Assembly (NCBI RefSeq): GCF_000420325.1
Contig: NZ_ATUS01000002.1
Coordinates: forward strand, 186,001-250,000
DNA from: Spongiibacter tropicus DSM 19543
GTDB lineage: Bacteria; Pseudomonadota; Gammaproteobacteria; Pseudomonadales; Spongiibacteraceae
Direction: 5' to 3'
DNA length: 64,000 bases
In this document: piece after piece, positions 1-9,100 of the stretch
Position numbering within the stretch: the stretch's first letter is position 1
How the letters are laid out: each line of letters starts with the position of its first letter
Program-made: the position numbers and the translations under genes
The notes under the pieces: generated by a model
What the model was told of the DNA's origin: nothing
What the model saw: the letters and a program-made list of their open reading frames with translations, nothing else
The model's database searches: none

Positions 1-1687
1 CTACCAGCACGGGTAGCGCGGTAATCAGCTCGTTGCGATGCCCGACATCGTCATTGGCGGCGACGCTCCACAACAGGCGATCAACGAACTCCACTTCGTC
101 CTTGAAACGAGGACTTTCCGGTCCGGCCTGGACATAGCTGAGAAACAGAACCTTGGACCAGCCCTCTTTGAGAATACGCTCGACAGCGACGGGATAATTA
201 CCGCCAGCCAGTTTCTCGTCCAGCAGGCCGGCGATGTAGCCCCGGGCCGCCTGGGCCGTCGCACGACCGCCTTCCGCACTAACGGTGCGCTGCGCAACCA
301 GCTCGGCCCGACGCTGCGCTTTTTCCTGGAACTTGCTGAACTCGCTCAGAACATCCACAAACACCTGAGTGTCTACACCGAAATCACCCAGCACCCGGAG
401 GACGACGTCCTCAACCTTGCGGTACAGAGGGTCTTTTTCCGGAGCAGCGACCGGCGCCCAGCCGATGCTGGCACTCATGATCGCACTGAGCAACTTACGC
501 GCAGGATGCTCCTCGCGGCTGAAAAAGCTCTTGTCCAGCATCGCCATCTTCAAAATGGGAATCTGAAGCTGTGCCATCAAGCCTTTAAGAGGGTCTGCCA
601 GTCCATCACCTTCCAGCATGTACTGAAATAAGGTGCCCACGAGATGGATAGTGTCTCGATCACGCTCTACCGAAAGCGCCGAAGCGTCGCCCGGCGCGAC
701 ACGACCGACCTGCTTGAGTCGGGACACCAGTTTCTGAGTCACCAGCTGATAGGCATCCCCGTCATCATTCGCCGCATCGCGGTTCTTCAAATGACTGAAC
801 TGCTCATTCTGAATGTCCTGCAAAGCCACCATTAGCGACGGCTTGGAAAGCGTCGCCGCCTCCTGAGTACTACCATTGCTGGTCAGCAAGGCTTCCAGCT
901 CATCGATCAACTGGGTAACGCGTTCGTCAGTAGACGCTTTTTGGGCATTCTCAGATTTGACGCCGTCTACACGCTTATCGGCCGGTTTCGGCTTTTGGGT
1001 GAGCGCATCAAGAGACAGCCCCTGTGATTCCAGCACCGGAACCAATACTGCAAACAGTTCGTCAAAACGGGAAATGATCTGGGCATCAAACAGCTTGAAG
1101 AGAACCAGACGCGCCTTGAGATCAATATTCAGCTCACTGCATGCCTGCCCCAGTGCCTTGGCAATTTGCGCGGGCCCCAACGGCAGCTCTGTTGCCGTTA
1201 CTGCGTCTCCGCCCAAGCTTTGCTGCCAGGCTGCCGAAAGTTGCCAAAGCTCCTTCAGATAGCGCCGCTCGGCCTTTTTGGCCATACCTTCGATGGCAAC
1301 CAACTCTTCCAGCGCATCGGATTCGAGCAACTTGAGCTTGGCCACTCCCTGAGATTCGGCAGCAAACTGGCCGCCGGGAATCTGCGATTGGAAATTCTTT
1401 TTGAAAAGCTGGGAAAAATTCTGCTCGACTTGCTGCCGGTGAATGCGAATTTCCCGCATGGAGTCGAAATAGAGGTGCTGTTCTTTTGCACTGGAGGCCT
1501 CGTCGGCCAGCTCAAACAGGGTGTCGTCGACGTCATCCAGCAAACTGGTAAGACGCTCGGTGAGGAACAGGCTGCTTTTTTCCTGTAAAGCTGCGATCAC
1601 CGGAGGCAACGGCCTTGCCGCCTCCTGCTGCCTCGCGCCTGCAAGTTTCGCGCGAATATCGACAATTTTCTCTGACTTATCAGCCAT
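1..1687 (-). CDS. DUF1631 family protein (3' end beyond window)
   Basis: A continuous leftward reading frame runs from an ATG at 1687 (protein begins MADKSEKIVDIRAKLAGARQ) to the left edge, giving about 562 residues with no stop. It resembles the DUF1631 proteins encoded next to nadC in Pseudomonas. The early segment with DDTLFELADEAS followed by REIRIHRQQVEQNF is the typical N-terminal block of that family. Some members are misnamed thymidine phosphorylase in databases, but nothing here supports that activity. The protein looks soluble, largely helical and rich in Glu, Lys and Gln, without a signal peptide. The C-terminal part is missing from the window. Function is unknown. Family assignment is from memory of the N-terminal motif and the position beside nadC. 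Confidence 0.8.
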   Translation of the reverse strand, partial: MADKSEKIVDIRAKLAGARQQEAARPLPPVIAALQEKSSLFLTERLTSLLDDVDDTLFELADEASSAKEQHLYFDSMREIRIHRQQVEQNFSQLFKKNFQSQIPGGQFAAESQGVAKLKLLESDALEELVAIEGMAKKAERRYLKELWQLSAAWQQSLGGDAVTATELPLGPAQIAKALGQACSELNIDLKARLVLFKLFDAQIISRFDELFAVLVPVLESQGLSLDALTQKPKPADKRVDGVKSENAQKASTDERVTQLIDELEALLTSNGSTQEAATLSKPSLMVALQDIQNEQFSHLKNRDAANDDGDAYQLVTQKLVSRLKQVGRVAPGDASALSVERDRDTIHLVGTLFQYMLEGDGLADPLKGLMAQLQIPILKMAMLDKSFFSREEHPARKLLSAIMSASIGWAPVAAPEKDPLYRKVEDVVLRVLGDFGVDTQVFVDVLSEFSKFQEKAQRRAELVAQRTVSAEGGRATAQAARGYIAGLLDEKLAGGNYPVAVERILKEGWSKVLFLSYVQAGPESPRFKDEVEFVDRLLWSVAANDDVGHRNELITALPVLV

Positions 1688-2147
1688 ACTGACCCGCCAC
1701 CGATTACCCTTCTATGCTGCATACGTGGCCCAAACTCACCGGGCGTGACTATTCTTTCCCTTTCTGAACGCTTCGTCATCACCCGCTCAGCGAGCCTGAC
1801 AAAGGCTTCGGCCTCCCGCCTATACATCACACATTTATACCAGAGTGCAATTGCGCTTGTAAGTAGCGATTTTCCCATACATTCCCCTGAACGCTACACG
1901 CCTAGCACCGAACTTGCTAAACTCGCGCGCCTCAGTGCTTTCCCTGTGTGAGCGATTAGTGTCCATTTTACTCACTACGCGCATATGACAATCCAAAGGC
2001 CGACGCTGACGTTATAGCAGCCGGTCAGCGCGAACAGCCAGCGGGGGAAACTACTTAGGGCATATACGGGTTCTGTGCCGTTGTGCAATCGACATTAAAA
2101 TAGTAGCGCTATACAAACAAGTATTATCGGAAAGGTGCCGCACCGCG
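1688..2147. other. Divergent intergenic region, DUF1631 / nadC
   Basis: About 460 bases separate the two divergent genes. Apart from a possible extended -10 on the minus strand near 1834-1842, I see no convincing gene, RNA or operator. Upstream of nadC there are AT-rich hexamers such as TATACA near 2110, but no well-spaced -35 partner. A short leftward frame overlapping the DUF1631 start has no recognisable protein signature. Confidence 0.5.
1834..1842 (-). promoter_or_regulatory. Possible extended -10 promoter for the DUF1631 gene
   Basis: On the minus strand the sequence TGG-TATAAA fits an extended -10 element (TGn plus a 5/6 match to TATAAT). A weak -35 (CTTACA) lies 18 bases upstream. 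It would give a leader of about 140 bases before the ATG at 1687. This is a by-eye call with no second line of support. Confidence 0.3.
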
Positions 2148-2990
2148 ATGGAATTTTCTGAACATTTGAGCAACGACCGCAAAGCCACAGTGCGCGCGGC
2201 ACTGAACGAAGATATTGGCTCCGGAGATATCACCGCTATGCTCATCTCCGAAAAAGAGTACGCCAGCGCTAAAATCATCAGCAGGGAAAGCGCCATTGTC
2301 TGCGGACGTGACTGGGTTGACGAAGTTTTCCGCCAAGTTGATAACTCCGTCACAGTTCACTGGTTCGTCGCCGATGGACAGAAAGTCGCTCCGGATACCG
2401 TCCTCTTCGAACTGAGAGGCCCGGCACGCGCACTGCTCACTGGCGAGCGCAGCGCTCTCAACTTCCTGCAACTACTCTCCGGCACAGCAACGACCTGCCG
2501 CGAGTACGCCGATATTGTGGCGCACACCAAGGTCAAACTGCTGGACACACGAAAAACCATCCCGGGCCTGAGAACAGCCCAAAAATACGCGGTCACCTGC
2601 GGCGGCTGCCACAACCACCGAATCGGTCTCTACGACGCCTTCCTTATTAAGGAAAACCACATTGCGGCCTGCGGCGGGATCGACAAAGCGGTGCAGCGCG
2701 CCCGTGACATCGCTCCGGACAAACCGGTAGAAGTGGAAGTGGAAACGCTGGCGGAACTGGACACCGCACTGGCAGCCAACGCCGACATCATCATGCTGGA
2801 TAACTTCTCGCTGTCGGATATGCGAAAAGGCGTGGAAGTGACGGACGGACAGGCAAAACTGGAAGCCTCGGGCAATGTCAGCAAAGAAACCTTGGCTGCG
2901 ATTGCGGAAACCGGCGTGGACTACATCTCGATTGGCGCGCTGACAAAGCATGCGCGAGCGATTGACCTGTCAATGCGACTGGCGCGGTAG
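2148..2990 (+). CDS. nadC: Quinolinate phosphoribosyltransferase (nicotinate-nucleotide pyrophosphorylase)
   Basis: Converts quinolinate and PRPP to nicotinate mononucleotide, CO2 and pyrophosphate in de novo NAD synthesis in the cytoplasm. The 280-residue length is normal. The N-terminal alpha/beta domain (about 1-110) ends near [10 protein letters not shown]. The barrel domain carries the family landmarks [12 protein letters not shown] (131-142), [13 protein letters not shown] (151-163), KENH (168-171) and a later IMLDNFS. The ATG at 2148 gives the usual N-terminus; the purine-rich stretch GGAAAGG lies about 12 bases upstream. Only 18 bases separate its stop from the convergent glycosylase gene, with no clear terminator. 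In Pseudomonas nadC also sits between DUF1631 and pilA. Confidence 0.96.
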   Translation: MEFSEHLSNDRKATVRAALNEDIGSGDITAMLISEKEYASAKIISRESAIVCGRDWVDEVFRQVDNSVTVHWFVADGQKVAPDTVLFELRGPARALLTGERSALNFLQLLSGTATTCREYADIVAHTKVKLLDTRKTIPGLRTAQKYAVTCGGCHNHRIGLYDAFLIKENHIAACGGIDKAVQRARDIAPDKPVEVEVETLAELDTALAANADIIMLDNFSLSDMRKGVEVTDGQAKLEASGNVSKETLAAIAETGVDYISIGALTKHARAIDLSMRLAR

Positions 2991-3008
2991 CTCTATTAAA
3001 AACGGGCA

Positions 3009-4397
3009 TTAAGAAGCGTTTTCCCATGTACGCGGGAGATATCGGCTTTTCTCATGCCAAAAATTCAGTTCAAACTCCTCTCCCATAAGCCCTCTGTAAT
3101 AGTCGTCAACTGTTGCAAGCCAATATGCGCAGGATAGTGCCACCAAAAAAGACATGCTTGAAATTAGTAATGATACGCGCCGATCACGACTAATCCCCGA
3201 ATATCCAAGCAGCGGAACTTGGCTATATCTACCCAACAAAAGCCCTGTTAGGATAACACCTACTACCTGTCCCACAGGCATAGTAAAGACAGCGCTGTAT
3301 TGAGCGTTCACAACAATAGCTACAAATGATGCTAGCAATACAGCACTGTAAACATCTCGACTCTTTTTTATTTTCTTCCCCAAGCTGACGACAAACGCAA
3401 CCAACAAGGCGTAAAGGGAAACTGCCAATGGGAGCCCATACTCATAGGCAACTTGAAGGAAATGCTGATGCGGGTGAGCGGGAAGAGAAGGAGGAAGCCC
3501 TTCGCCTTTAGCGAAAGAATAAGCGCCATAACCAAGAAACGGCCTCTCGAAAATAGCATTTACTGTTGCAGACCAAATAGCTGTTCGGTTATCTACAAGC
3601 ACATTCGCCCGCGCCGAAAGCCCTACCATATCCTTCTGTTCAAAAAACAGCCTATCGAACGCTTCGAAAAGAAGAAACCCCAAGAGGCCACCACCCAAAA
3701 GACAAATGAGGATTCGCCGAAACGCAGCAAACTCGATTAGAACATATAAAGCTGCCACACCCGCTAACATCGACAGCCAAATACCGCGCCCAGCGGTCAC
3801 GATCACAACAAACACCAACGCACACAAAGCAAAGAAATATAAAGCTCGCCGCCAGCCACTCCCCTCTGCGACGGAAAATGCTAGCAATAAAACAATACCA
3901 ACTTGAAAATGATTAACAAAACGAGCATGAGAGGCATAAGAGAACACTTCCTTCCAGCTAAAATCTACCCCCGAATTTTTAAATGCTACTGCACATACAA
4001 ACACCAAAATCATCGAAAAAATACAACACAAAGAGATCCCCACCTCCCAAAATCTGCCTCCAACTGTAGCCCCCAACACATAAAAAACGGTCAGCAAAGG
4101 AAGCAACATTAGTAGGTAAGATATGTGTTTAATATATCCGTTCATCATAAAAAACCCTTTGAATAAAAGGGTAAAAAACAGAACGGCAAAAAAAAGAAAT
4201 ACCAGGCGATAACTTAGTTTGAGCAATAGAAAAAAAGCTGACAGACATGAAAATGCCATAACTGCCACTCTCTGCGCATCAATGCCCCCTAGCAAGGTAA
4301 AACCAAGAAAATAATGTGCAAAGAACGTGGCGAAAATGGCAGCGGCAAACAACACTGCCAAAGGCCTTCCATTTATTGCGTATACAAACCTCACCAC
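3009..4397 (-). CDS. O-antigen ligase-like membrane protein, probable pilin glycosylase (TfpO/PilO type)
   Basis: A 462-residue, strongly hydrophobic protein with roughly ten or more membrane segments, starting at a GTG (4397) behind an AAAGGGG ribosome site. It has the Wzy_C/O-antigen ligase layout: TAGRGIW (201-207) before a large periplasmic loop, RTAIW (271-275), and the loop motif HPHQHFLQ (308-315). The family contains both WaaL ligases and oligosaccharyltransferases acting on pilin. The position directly downstream of pilA, behind the pilin terminator, is that of tfpO in P. aeruginosa group I and Acinetobacter, so transfer of a glycan to the neighbouring pilin is the favoured role. Base composition is unlike the neighbours: three sampled 60-base blocks had 20, 22 and 29 G+C, against 36 in a block of nadC. 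That suggests lateral acquisition. A WaaL or Wzy role cannot be excluded. Confidence 0.75.
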   Translation of the reverse strand: MVRFVYAINGRPLAVLFAAAIFATFFAHYFLGFTLLGGIDAQRVAVMAFSCLSAFFLLLKLSYRLVFLFFAVLFFTLLFKGFFMMNGYIKHISYLLMLLPLLTVFYVLGATVGGRFWEVGISLCCIFSMILVFVCAVAFKNSGVDFSWKEVFSYASHARFVNHFQVGIVLLLAFSVAEGSGWRRALYFFALCALVFVVIVTAGRGIWLSMLAGVAALYVLIEFAAFRRILICLLGGGLLGFLLFEAFDRLFFEQKDMVGLSARANVLVDNRTAIWSATVNAIFERPFLGYGAYSFAKGEGLPPSLPAHPHQHFLQVAYEYGLPLAVSLYALLVAFVVSLGKKIKKSRDVYSAVLLASFVAIVVNAQYSAVFTMPVGQVVGVILTGLLLGRYSQVPLLGYSGISRDRRVSLLISSMSFLVALSCAYWLATVDDYYRGLMGEEFELNFWHEKSRYLPRTWENAS

Positions 4398-4425
4398 ACC
4401 ACCCCTTTGACCGAGAATTCACACC

Positions 4426-4458
4426 AAAAAAAAACCAGCCCGTATTGGGCTGGTTTTT
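4426..4458 (-). terminator. Rho-independent terminator of pilA
   Basis: A 12-base perfect inverted repeat (4430-4441 with 4447-4458, loop GTATT) has the GC-rich core CCAGCCC/GGGCTGG and, on the minus strand, runs into a T tract. It lies 25 bases after the pilA stop and before the glycosylase start. Most transcripts should therefore end after pilin, with limited readthrough into the downstream gene. Confidence 0.9.
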
Positions 4459-4482
4459 CAGCTTACAGCGTAGAAGCTGCTA

Positions 4483-4935
4483 TCAGGTAGCCCGGCAGTT
4501 TTGCGGAACATATTTGTTAAGGGTGTTACTACTGATAACGCAATCCCACTGAACACCGGCATCCTCGTTGTACGTTGGAGTAAACGTCAGGGAGCCCGCA
4601 TCCAAATCAGTAACATTGGTGTCTTTGATAGCAATAGTAATCACACCATTATTACCGACTGTAACAGACTCGACATAAGTGGAACTGATATCGGTGGCCG
4701 TAGCGCTGAGCCCAACTTTGACGTTGGTATTGCAATCAGCCGCATCGCCTGCAGCCGATATCAAGCACTCTGAAACCGAACTTTTAGCAGCCGCACCGAA
4801 GCCAATCGCTTCTGACATTTTAGCCCTAACGGTATAGTCCTGATACGCAGGCAGCGCCACCGCAGCCAAAATACCGATGATCGCTACCACGATCATCAGT
4901 TCGATAAGGGTAAAACCCTGTTGTGCTTTTTTCAT
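4483..4935 (-). CDS. pilA: Type IV major pilin precursor
   Basis: Type IVa pilin subunit, 150 residues. The prepilin leader MKKAQQG is followed by mature [16 protein letters not shown], with Glu at mature position 5 and the hydrophobic assembly helix; the cut site is the one PilD recognises. Two Cys near the C-terminus (in WDC and QNC) form the usual disulfide loop, and the protein ends CRAT. The ATG at 4935 is preceded by GGAGA at good spacing; an upstream in-frame TTG at 4947 is less likely. Ser and Thr are common, and the extreme C-terminal Thr is a candidate glycan site because the next gene resembles a pilin glycosylase. Its -24/-12 promoter lies about 50 bases upstream. Divergent from pilB, as in Pseudomonas. 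Confidence 0.95.
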   Translation of the reverse strand: MKKAQQGFTLIELMIVVAIIGILAAVALPAYQDYTVRAKMSEAIGFGAAAKSSVSECLISAAGDAADCNTNVKVGLSATATDISSTYVESVTVGNNGVITIAIKDTNVTDLDAGSLTFTPTYNEDAGVQWDCVISSNTLNKYVPQNCRAT

Positions 4936-4984
4936 GATCTTCTCCAATGAGTCATTTCAAAAGGCCTATGCCTATCGGGTTGCT

Positions 4985-5001
4985 TTCAAAGACTATGCCA
5001 A
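4985..5001 (-). promoter_or_regulatory. Sigma-54 (-24/-12) promoter of pilA
   Basis: The minus strand reads TGGCAT-AGTCT-TTGAA, against the consensus TGGCAC-N5-TTGCA: 5/6 and 4/5 matches at exact spacing. It would start transcription near 4973, giving a leader of about 38 bases before ATG 4935. Pilin genes of Pseudomonas are classically RpoN/PilR dependent, and rpoN itself is in this window. PilS/PilR are not in the window. Confidence 0.7.
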
Positions 5002-5210
5002 CTCTACCCGCCAAGCTATTTCACTTGATAGTGAGCACCAAAGCACAAAACATCCGCCAACACTGACAAAATTGGTCAACCCCAAACTCTGCAACCGACA
5101 AATATCGTCACTCACGCTCCCATTCGCCGCTACGAGAATTACGGTGTTGCTTAGTCTGTGCCTCTGCCATAATGGTCAGCAAACAGACAACGGAATATGG
5201 CGAACCTTTG

Positions 5211-6926
5211 ATGAACAGCTCCCCTCCCCTCACCGGCCTCGCTCGTCGCTTAGTTTTTGATGGCTTGCTTGAGGAAGAAGCTGTGCGCAAAGCTCAAGAT
5301 TCTGCCAAGAAGGATAAAAGGAGCCTCGTCGCTCAGCTTGTCACAAGTAAATTGGCAGATGGTTTAACACTCGCGCAAATAGCTTCTGACGAATTTGGCA
5401 TTCCTTTTCTTGATCTTCGTGCCTACAACTTGGACTTGGCTCCACGCAAAATTGTGGACAACAAGTTGATTCAAAGTCACAGAGCACTTCCACTATGGCA
5501 ACGCGGTAAGCGCCTATTTGTGGGCATGTCGGACCCCACAAACCTCCATGCTCTAGACCAGATCAAGTTCCACACGAATCTGAGTACCGAACCGGTTATT
5601 GTCGAAGAAAGTGCGCTCAACCAGGCCATTGAGAAATATATGGCGTCTCAGGAGGAGTCGCTGACCGACAGTTTGGGCGATATGGATGACCTCGATCTGG
5701 ACAACCTGGATGTTGAGGCCGTCGATGAGGATGCCGCTGCTAATGGGGATGCCAGCGGCGCCGATGAAGCCCCCGTTGTAAAGTTTGTAAACAAGGTACT
5801 GCTAGACGCGATTCGCGGTGGCGCGTCGGACATTCACTTTGAGCCCTATGAAAAAATGTACCGGGTTCGCTTTCGTACCGACGGGATTTTGCAGGAAATC
5901 GCCCGCCCGCCGGCATCACTCGGCTTCCGACTCGCGGCGCGCCTCAAAGTGATGTCGCAGATGGATATCTCAGAGAGACGCGTGCCACAGGATGGGCGGA
6001 TCAAGATGAAGCTGTCCAAAACCCGTGCTATCGACTTTCGGGTTAACACGCTCCCCACCCTTTGGGGTGAAAAGGTCGTACTGCGGATACTGGATCCATC
6101 GTCTGCACAGATGGGCATCGATGCCTTGGGCTATGAACCCGAACAGAAAGAGATGTACCTCTCAGCGCTGAATCAACCACAAGGCATGATTCTGGTTACC
6201 GGCCCCACTGGCTCAGGTAAAACCGTGTCGCTGTATACCGGCCTGAATATCCTGAATACGCCCGAGCTGAACATTTCTACGGCGGAAGATCCGGTTGAAA
6301 TTAACCTTGAGGGTATCAACCAGGTTCACGTGAACACCAAAGTGGGACTGGGTTTTGCCGAGGCCCTGCGTTCCTTTCTTCGCCAAGACCCCGACATCAT
6401 CATGGTGGGGGAGATTCGAGACTTGGAAACGGCGGAAATCGGTATTAAAGCAGCGCAAACCGGTCATTTGGTACTGTCCACCCTGCACACCAACAGCGCC
6501 CCAGAAACGCTGACACGACTGCTGAACATGGGGGTTCCCGCATTCAACGTTGCGACCTCGGTCAGTCTGATCATCGCTCAGCGATTAGCCCGACGATTGT
6601 GTAAGGAATGCGCCGTACCCGCCGACATCCCCCACGAGACACTGCGTGAGGAAGGCTTTAGTGAGGAATTGCTGGAGTCAGCCTCTATTATGGAGGCCGT
6701 GGGTTGTGAACGTTGCAATAACGGTTACAAAGGCCGGGTGGGGATTTACGAAGTCGTTCGCATCACCCCGGATATTTCCCGTATTATCATGGAAAATGGC
6801 AACTCATTGCAGATCGCCGAACAGGCGCAAAAGGAAGGCTTTAACAACCTCCGCCAATCAGCATTGAAAAAGTGCGCCCAGGGCATCACCAGCTTGAGTG
6901 AAGTCAACCGCGTTACCAAAGACTAA
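5211..6926 (+). CDS. pilB: Type IV pilus extension ATPase
   Basis: Cytoplasmic hexameric ATPase that powers pilus polymerisation at the inner membrane. I place the start at ATG 5211 (MNSSPPLTGLARRLV), which aligns with Pseudomonas PilB; a start at 5172 would add 13 unlikely residues. Length is 571. In order: an N-terminal GSPII_E_N domain; a long acidic linker (Asp/Glu-rich, roughly 150-180); Walker A GPTGSGKT at 331-338; an Asp box/Walker B in DPDIIMVGEIRD near 393; a His box LSTLHT near 421; and a zinc-binding tetracysteine (C464, C467, C499, C502). It is followed 18 bases later by pilC. The 5' end is somewhat AT-richer than the rest. Confidence 0.96.
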   Translation: MNSSPPLTGLARRLVFDGLLEEEAVRKAQDSAKKDKRSLVAQLVTSKLADGLTLAQIASDEFGIPFLDLRAYNLDLAPRKIVDNKLIQSHRALPLWQRGKRLFVGMSDPTNLHALDQIKFHTNLSTEPVIVEESALNQAIEKYMASQEESLTDSLGDMDDLDLDNLDVEAVDEDAAANGDASGADEAPVVKFVNKVLLDAIRGGASDIHFEPYEKMYRVRFRTDGILQEIARPPASLGFRLAARLKVMSQMDISERRVPQDGRIKMKLSKTRAIDFRVNTLPTLWGEKVVLRILDPSSAQMGIDALGYEPEQKEMYLSALNQPQGMILVTGPTGSGKTVSLYTGLNILNTPELNISTAEDPVEINLEGINQVHVNTKVGLGFAEALRSFLRQDPDIIMVGEIRDLETAEIGIKAAQTGHLVLSTLHTNSAPETLTRLLNMGVPAFNVATSVSLIIAQRLARRLCKECAVPADIPHETLREEGFSEELLESASIMEAVGCERCNNGYKGRVGIYEVVRITPDISRIIMENGNSLQIAEQAQKEGFNNLRQSALKKCAQGITSLSEVNRVTKD

Positions 6927-6944
6927 GCGACAATAGAGATTACG

Positions 6945-8159
6945 ATGGCCGCAAAAAATAAAGATGCCGTTTTTGTCTGGCAAGGCACCGACAAGCAAGG
7001 CCGCAAAACCCGTGGGGAGATGACCTCATCGACACCAGCACTGGTAAAGGCACAGCTTCGCAAGCAGGGTATTGCCGCCAAGTCCGTCAAGCGCAAACCC
7101 AAACCCCTGTTTTCGTCAAAGAAGGCAATCAAACCCGCCGACATCGCCATTTTCACTCGCCAGATGGCGACGATGCTGAAAGCTGGTGTACCGCTTGTCC
7201 AAAGTTTTGACATTGTCGCCGAAGGTGCGGGCAACCCGACGATGACCGAGCTGATCAATGACATTCGCAATGATGTCGCCGCGGGCGGCGGCTTCGCTGC
7301 AGCCTGCGCCAAGCATCCCAAGTACTTCGATAATCTGTTTTGCAGCTTGGTCGATTCCGGCGAGCAATCCGGTACGCTCGAGCTGATGCTGGACCGCGTG
7401 GCAACCTACAAGGAAAAAACAGAGGCCTTGAAAGCCAAGATAAAAAAGGCGCTGACTTACCCGATTGCCGTTATTGTAGTGGCCGTCGTAGTCACCGCGA
7501 TCCTGCTGATAAAGGTCGTTCCCCAGTTTGCGGAAACCTTCCAAAGCTTTGGTTCAGACCTGCCTGCCTTTACTAAATTGGTCGTCAGTATGTCGGAGTG
7601 GATGCAGGCCAACTGGTTTATTTTATTCGGCGCCATCGGCTTGGCGGTAGCCGCTTTTGGTCAAGCGAGGCGACGCTCACAGGCCTTCTCTGACTGGGTC
7701 GACAAAATCTCACTGAAAATTCCGGCGATTGGCGACATTGTATACAACGCAGTAATAGCGCGTTTTTCACGCACACTCGCCACCACTTTCGGCGCCGGTG
7801 TGCCGCTGGTGGACGCGCTCAATTCCGTGGCAGGCGCGGCAGGCAATGCCGTTTACAACAAAGCCATCATCCAGATTCGCGATGACGTCACCACCGGCCA
7901 GACACTGTACTCCGCCATTCGCTTCACCAACCTTTTCCCCACCATGCTGTTGCAAATGGTGTCGATCGGCGAAGAATCGGGGTCTCTGGATGAGATGCTC
8001 GACAAGGTGGCTACGCACTATGAAGAAGCCGTCGACAATGCGGTGGATTCACTGACGTCGCTACTGGAGCCCTTCATCATGTCGATACTGGGTGTACTGG
8101 TAGGCGGCCTGATGATTGCAATGTACCTGCCCATCTTCATGCTGGGCTCCGCCATCTAA
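6945..8159 (+). CDS. pilC: Type IV pilus inner-membrane platform protein
   Basis: Polytopic platform protein that couples PilB/PilT ATPases to pilin insertion. The 404 residues are typical. It contains two repeated GspF domains: the first at about 70-190 with FTRQMATMLKAGVPL, the second at about 270-395 with FSRTLATTFGAGVPLVDAL. Three hydrophobic membrane segments lie near 175-200, 220-240 and at the C-terminus (FIMSILGVLVGGLMIAMYLP). Start ATG 6945 lies 18 bases after the pilB stop and 15 bases before the extended pilD frame, so pilB-pilC-pilD is one transcription unit. Confidence 0.96.
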   Translation: MAAKNKDAVFVWQGTDKQGRKTRGEMTSSTPALVKAQLRKQGIAAKSVKRKPKPLFSSKKAIKPADIAIFTRQMATMLKAGVPLVQSFDIVAEGAGNPTMTELINDIRNDVAAGGGFAAACAKHPKYFDNLFCSLVDSGEQSGTLELMLDRVATYKEKTEALKAKIKKALTYPIAVIVVAVVVTAILLIKVVPQFAETFQSFGSDLPAFTKLVVSMSEWMQANWFILFGAIGLAVAAFGQARRRSQAFSDWVDKISLKIPAIGDIVYNAVIARFSRTLATTFGAGVPLVDALNSVAGAAGNAVYNKAIIQIRDDVTTGQTLYSAIRFTNLFPTMLLQMVSIGEESGSLDEMLDKVATHYEEAVDNAVDSLTSLLEPFIMSILGVLVGGLMIAMYLPIFMLGSAI

Positions 8160-8207
8160 CACTTCTGTGGCGGCATGACATTGCCGCCCGAGTTCGGAAT
8201 CGAATCC

Positions 8208-9077
8208 ATGTCAGCTCTTATGTATCTGGACAGTAATCCATGGCTCGCGTTATGCCTGCTCGGCATTTTCAGCCTGCTGTTGGGTAGTTTTTTCAATGTG
8301 GTAATTTATCGCCTGCCCAAGATGATGGAGGCACACTGGAAGCACGAGTGCCAGCTGATTCTCGAACAGGAACCAACATCTCCACCTGAAAGCTTTAATC
8401 TGGCCCTGCCGAACTCTCATTGCCCGCAATGCGGCGCAGCCGTCAAAGCCTGGCAAAATATCCCTGTTCTCAGCTATATCTTGCTGCGCGGCCGCTGCGC
8501 CTCCTGCCAAAACAAGATTGGACTCCGCTACCCCGCGGTTGAGCTGGCAACCGCCGCTCTTGCCGTGTTCACGGCACTTCAGTTCGGATTCACCTGGCAA
8601 GCATTGGCGGTCATCCTGTTTAGCTGGCTGCTACTGATTATGAGCATCATTGATATCGACCATCAGTTGTTGCCCGACAGCCTCACATTGCCGCTGTTAT
8701 GGCTCGGTCTGGCCTACAACAGCCTCAGTGGCAGCGTTTTATTAATGGATGCCGTGTGGGGCGCCATTGCCGGCTACCTCTCACTGTGGTCTGTGTACTG
8801 GCTGTTTAAACTAATCACCGGCAAGGAAGGCATGGGATTCGGAGACTTCAAGCTACTCGCTGCCCTAGGCGCCTGGCTGGGTTGGCAGATGTTGCCGGTG
8901 ATTATTCTACTGTCATCCGTCGTGGGCGCGGTATTGGGAATAACCTTGCTCAGCCTTCAGGGCAAAGGCCGTAACACCAGCATCCCCTTTGGCCCCTATC
9001 TGGCAGCAGCCGGCTGGATCGCCATGTTTTGGGGCCAGGATATCCTCGGCGCGTATATGGGCTTTGCAGGCCTGTAA
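8208..9077 (+). CDS. pilD: Prepilin leader peptidase and N-methyltransferase
   Basis: Inner-membrane bifunctional enzyme that cleaves the pilin leader after Gly and methylates the new N-terminal Phe. I chose ATG 8208 (MSALMYLDSN) over an in-frame 8175 start because it gives the usual 289-residue length and puts catalytic residues at familiar positions. The cytoplasmic zinc domain has C72, C75, C97 and C100. The aspartyl-protease residues are D149 (in IIDIDHQ) and D213 (in GMGFGD), the same numbers as in P. aeruginosa PilD. Eight or so membrane segments fill the rest. It serves PilA here and probably other pseudopilins elsewhere in the genome. Confidence 0.95.
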   Translation: MSALMYLDSNPWLALCLLGIFSLLLGSFFNVVIYRLPKMMEAHWKHECQLILEQEPTSPPESFNLALPNSHCPQCGAAVKAWQNIPVLSYILLRGRCASCQNKIGLRYPAVELATAALAVFTALQFGFTWQALAVILFSWLLLIMSIIDIDHQLLPDSLTLPLLWLGLAYNSLSGSVLLMDAVWGAIAGYLSLWSVYWLFKLITGKEGMGFGDFKLLAALGAWLGWQMLPVIILLSSVVGAVLGITLLSLQGKGRNTSIPFGPYLAAAGWIAMFWGQDILGAYMGFAGL

Positions 9078-9100
9078 TCTCAAAGGAAACAGCAGTATTT

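Noticed and set aside
1597-1878. Leftward 93-codon frame overlapping the DUF1631 start
   Set aside because: No family similarity seen, it overlaps the well-supported DUF1631 N-terminus in another frame, and it ends in Arg-rich sequence typical of out-of-frame reading.
5172-5210. Upstream ATG extending PilB by 13 residues
   Set aside because: Homologous PilB proteins begin at the MN-x-L-x-G-L segment, which starts at 5211.
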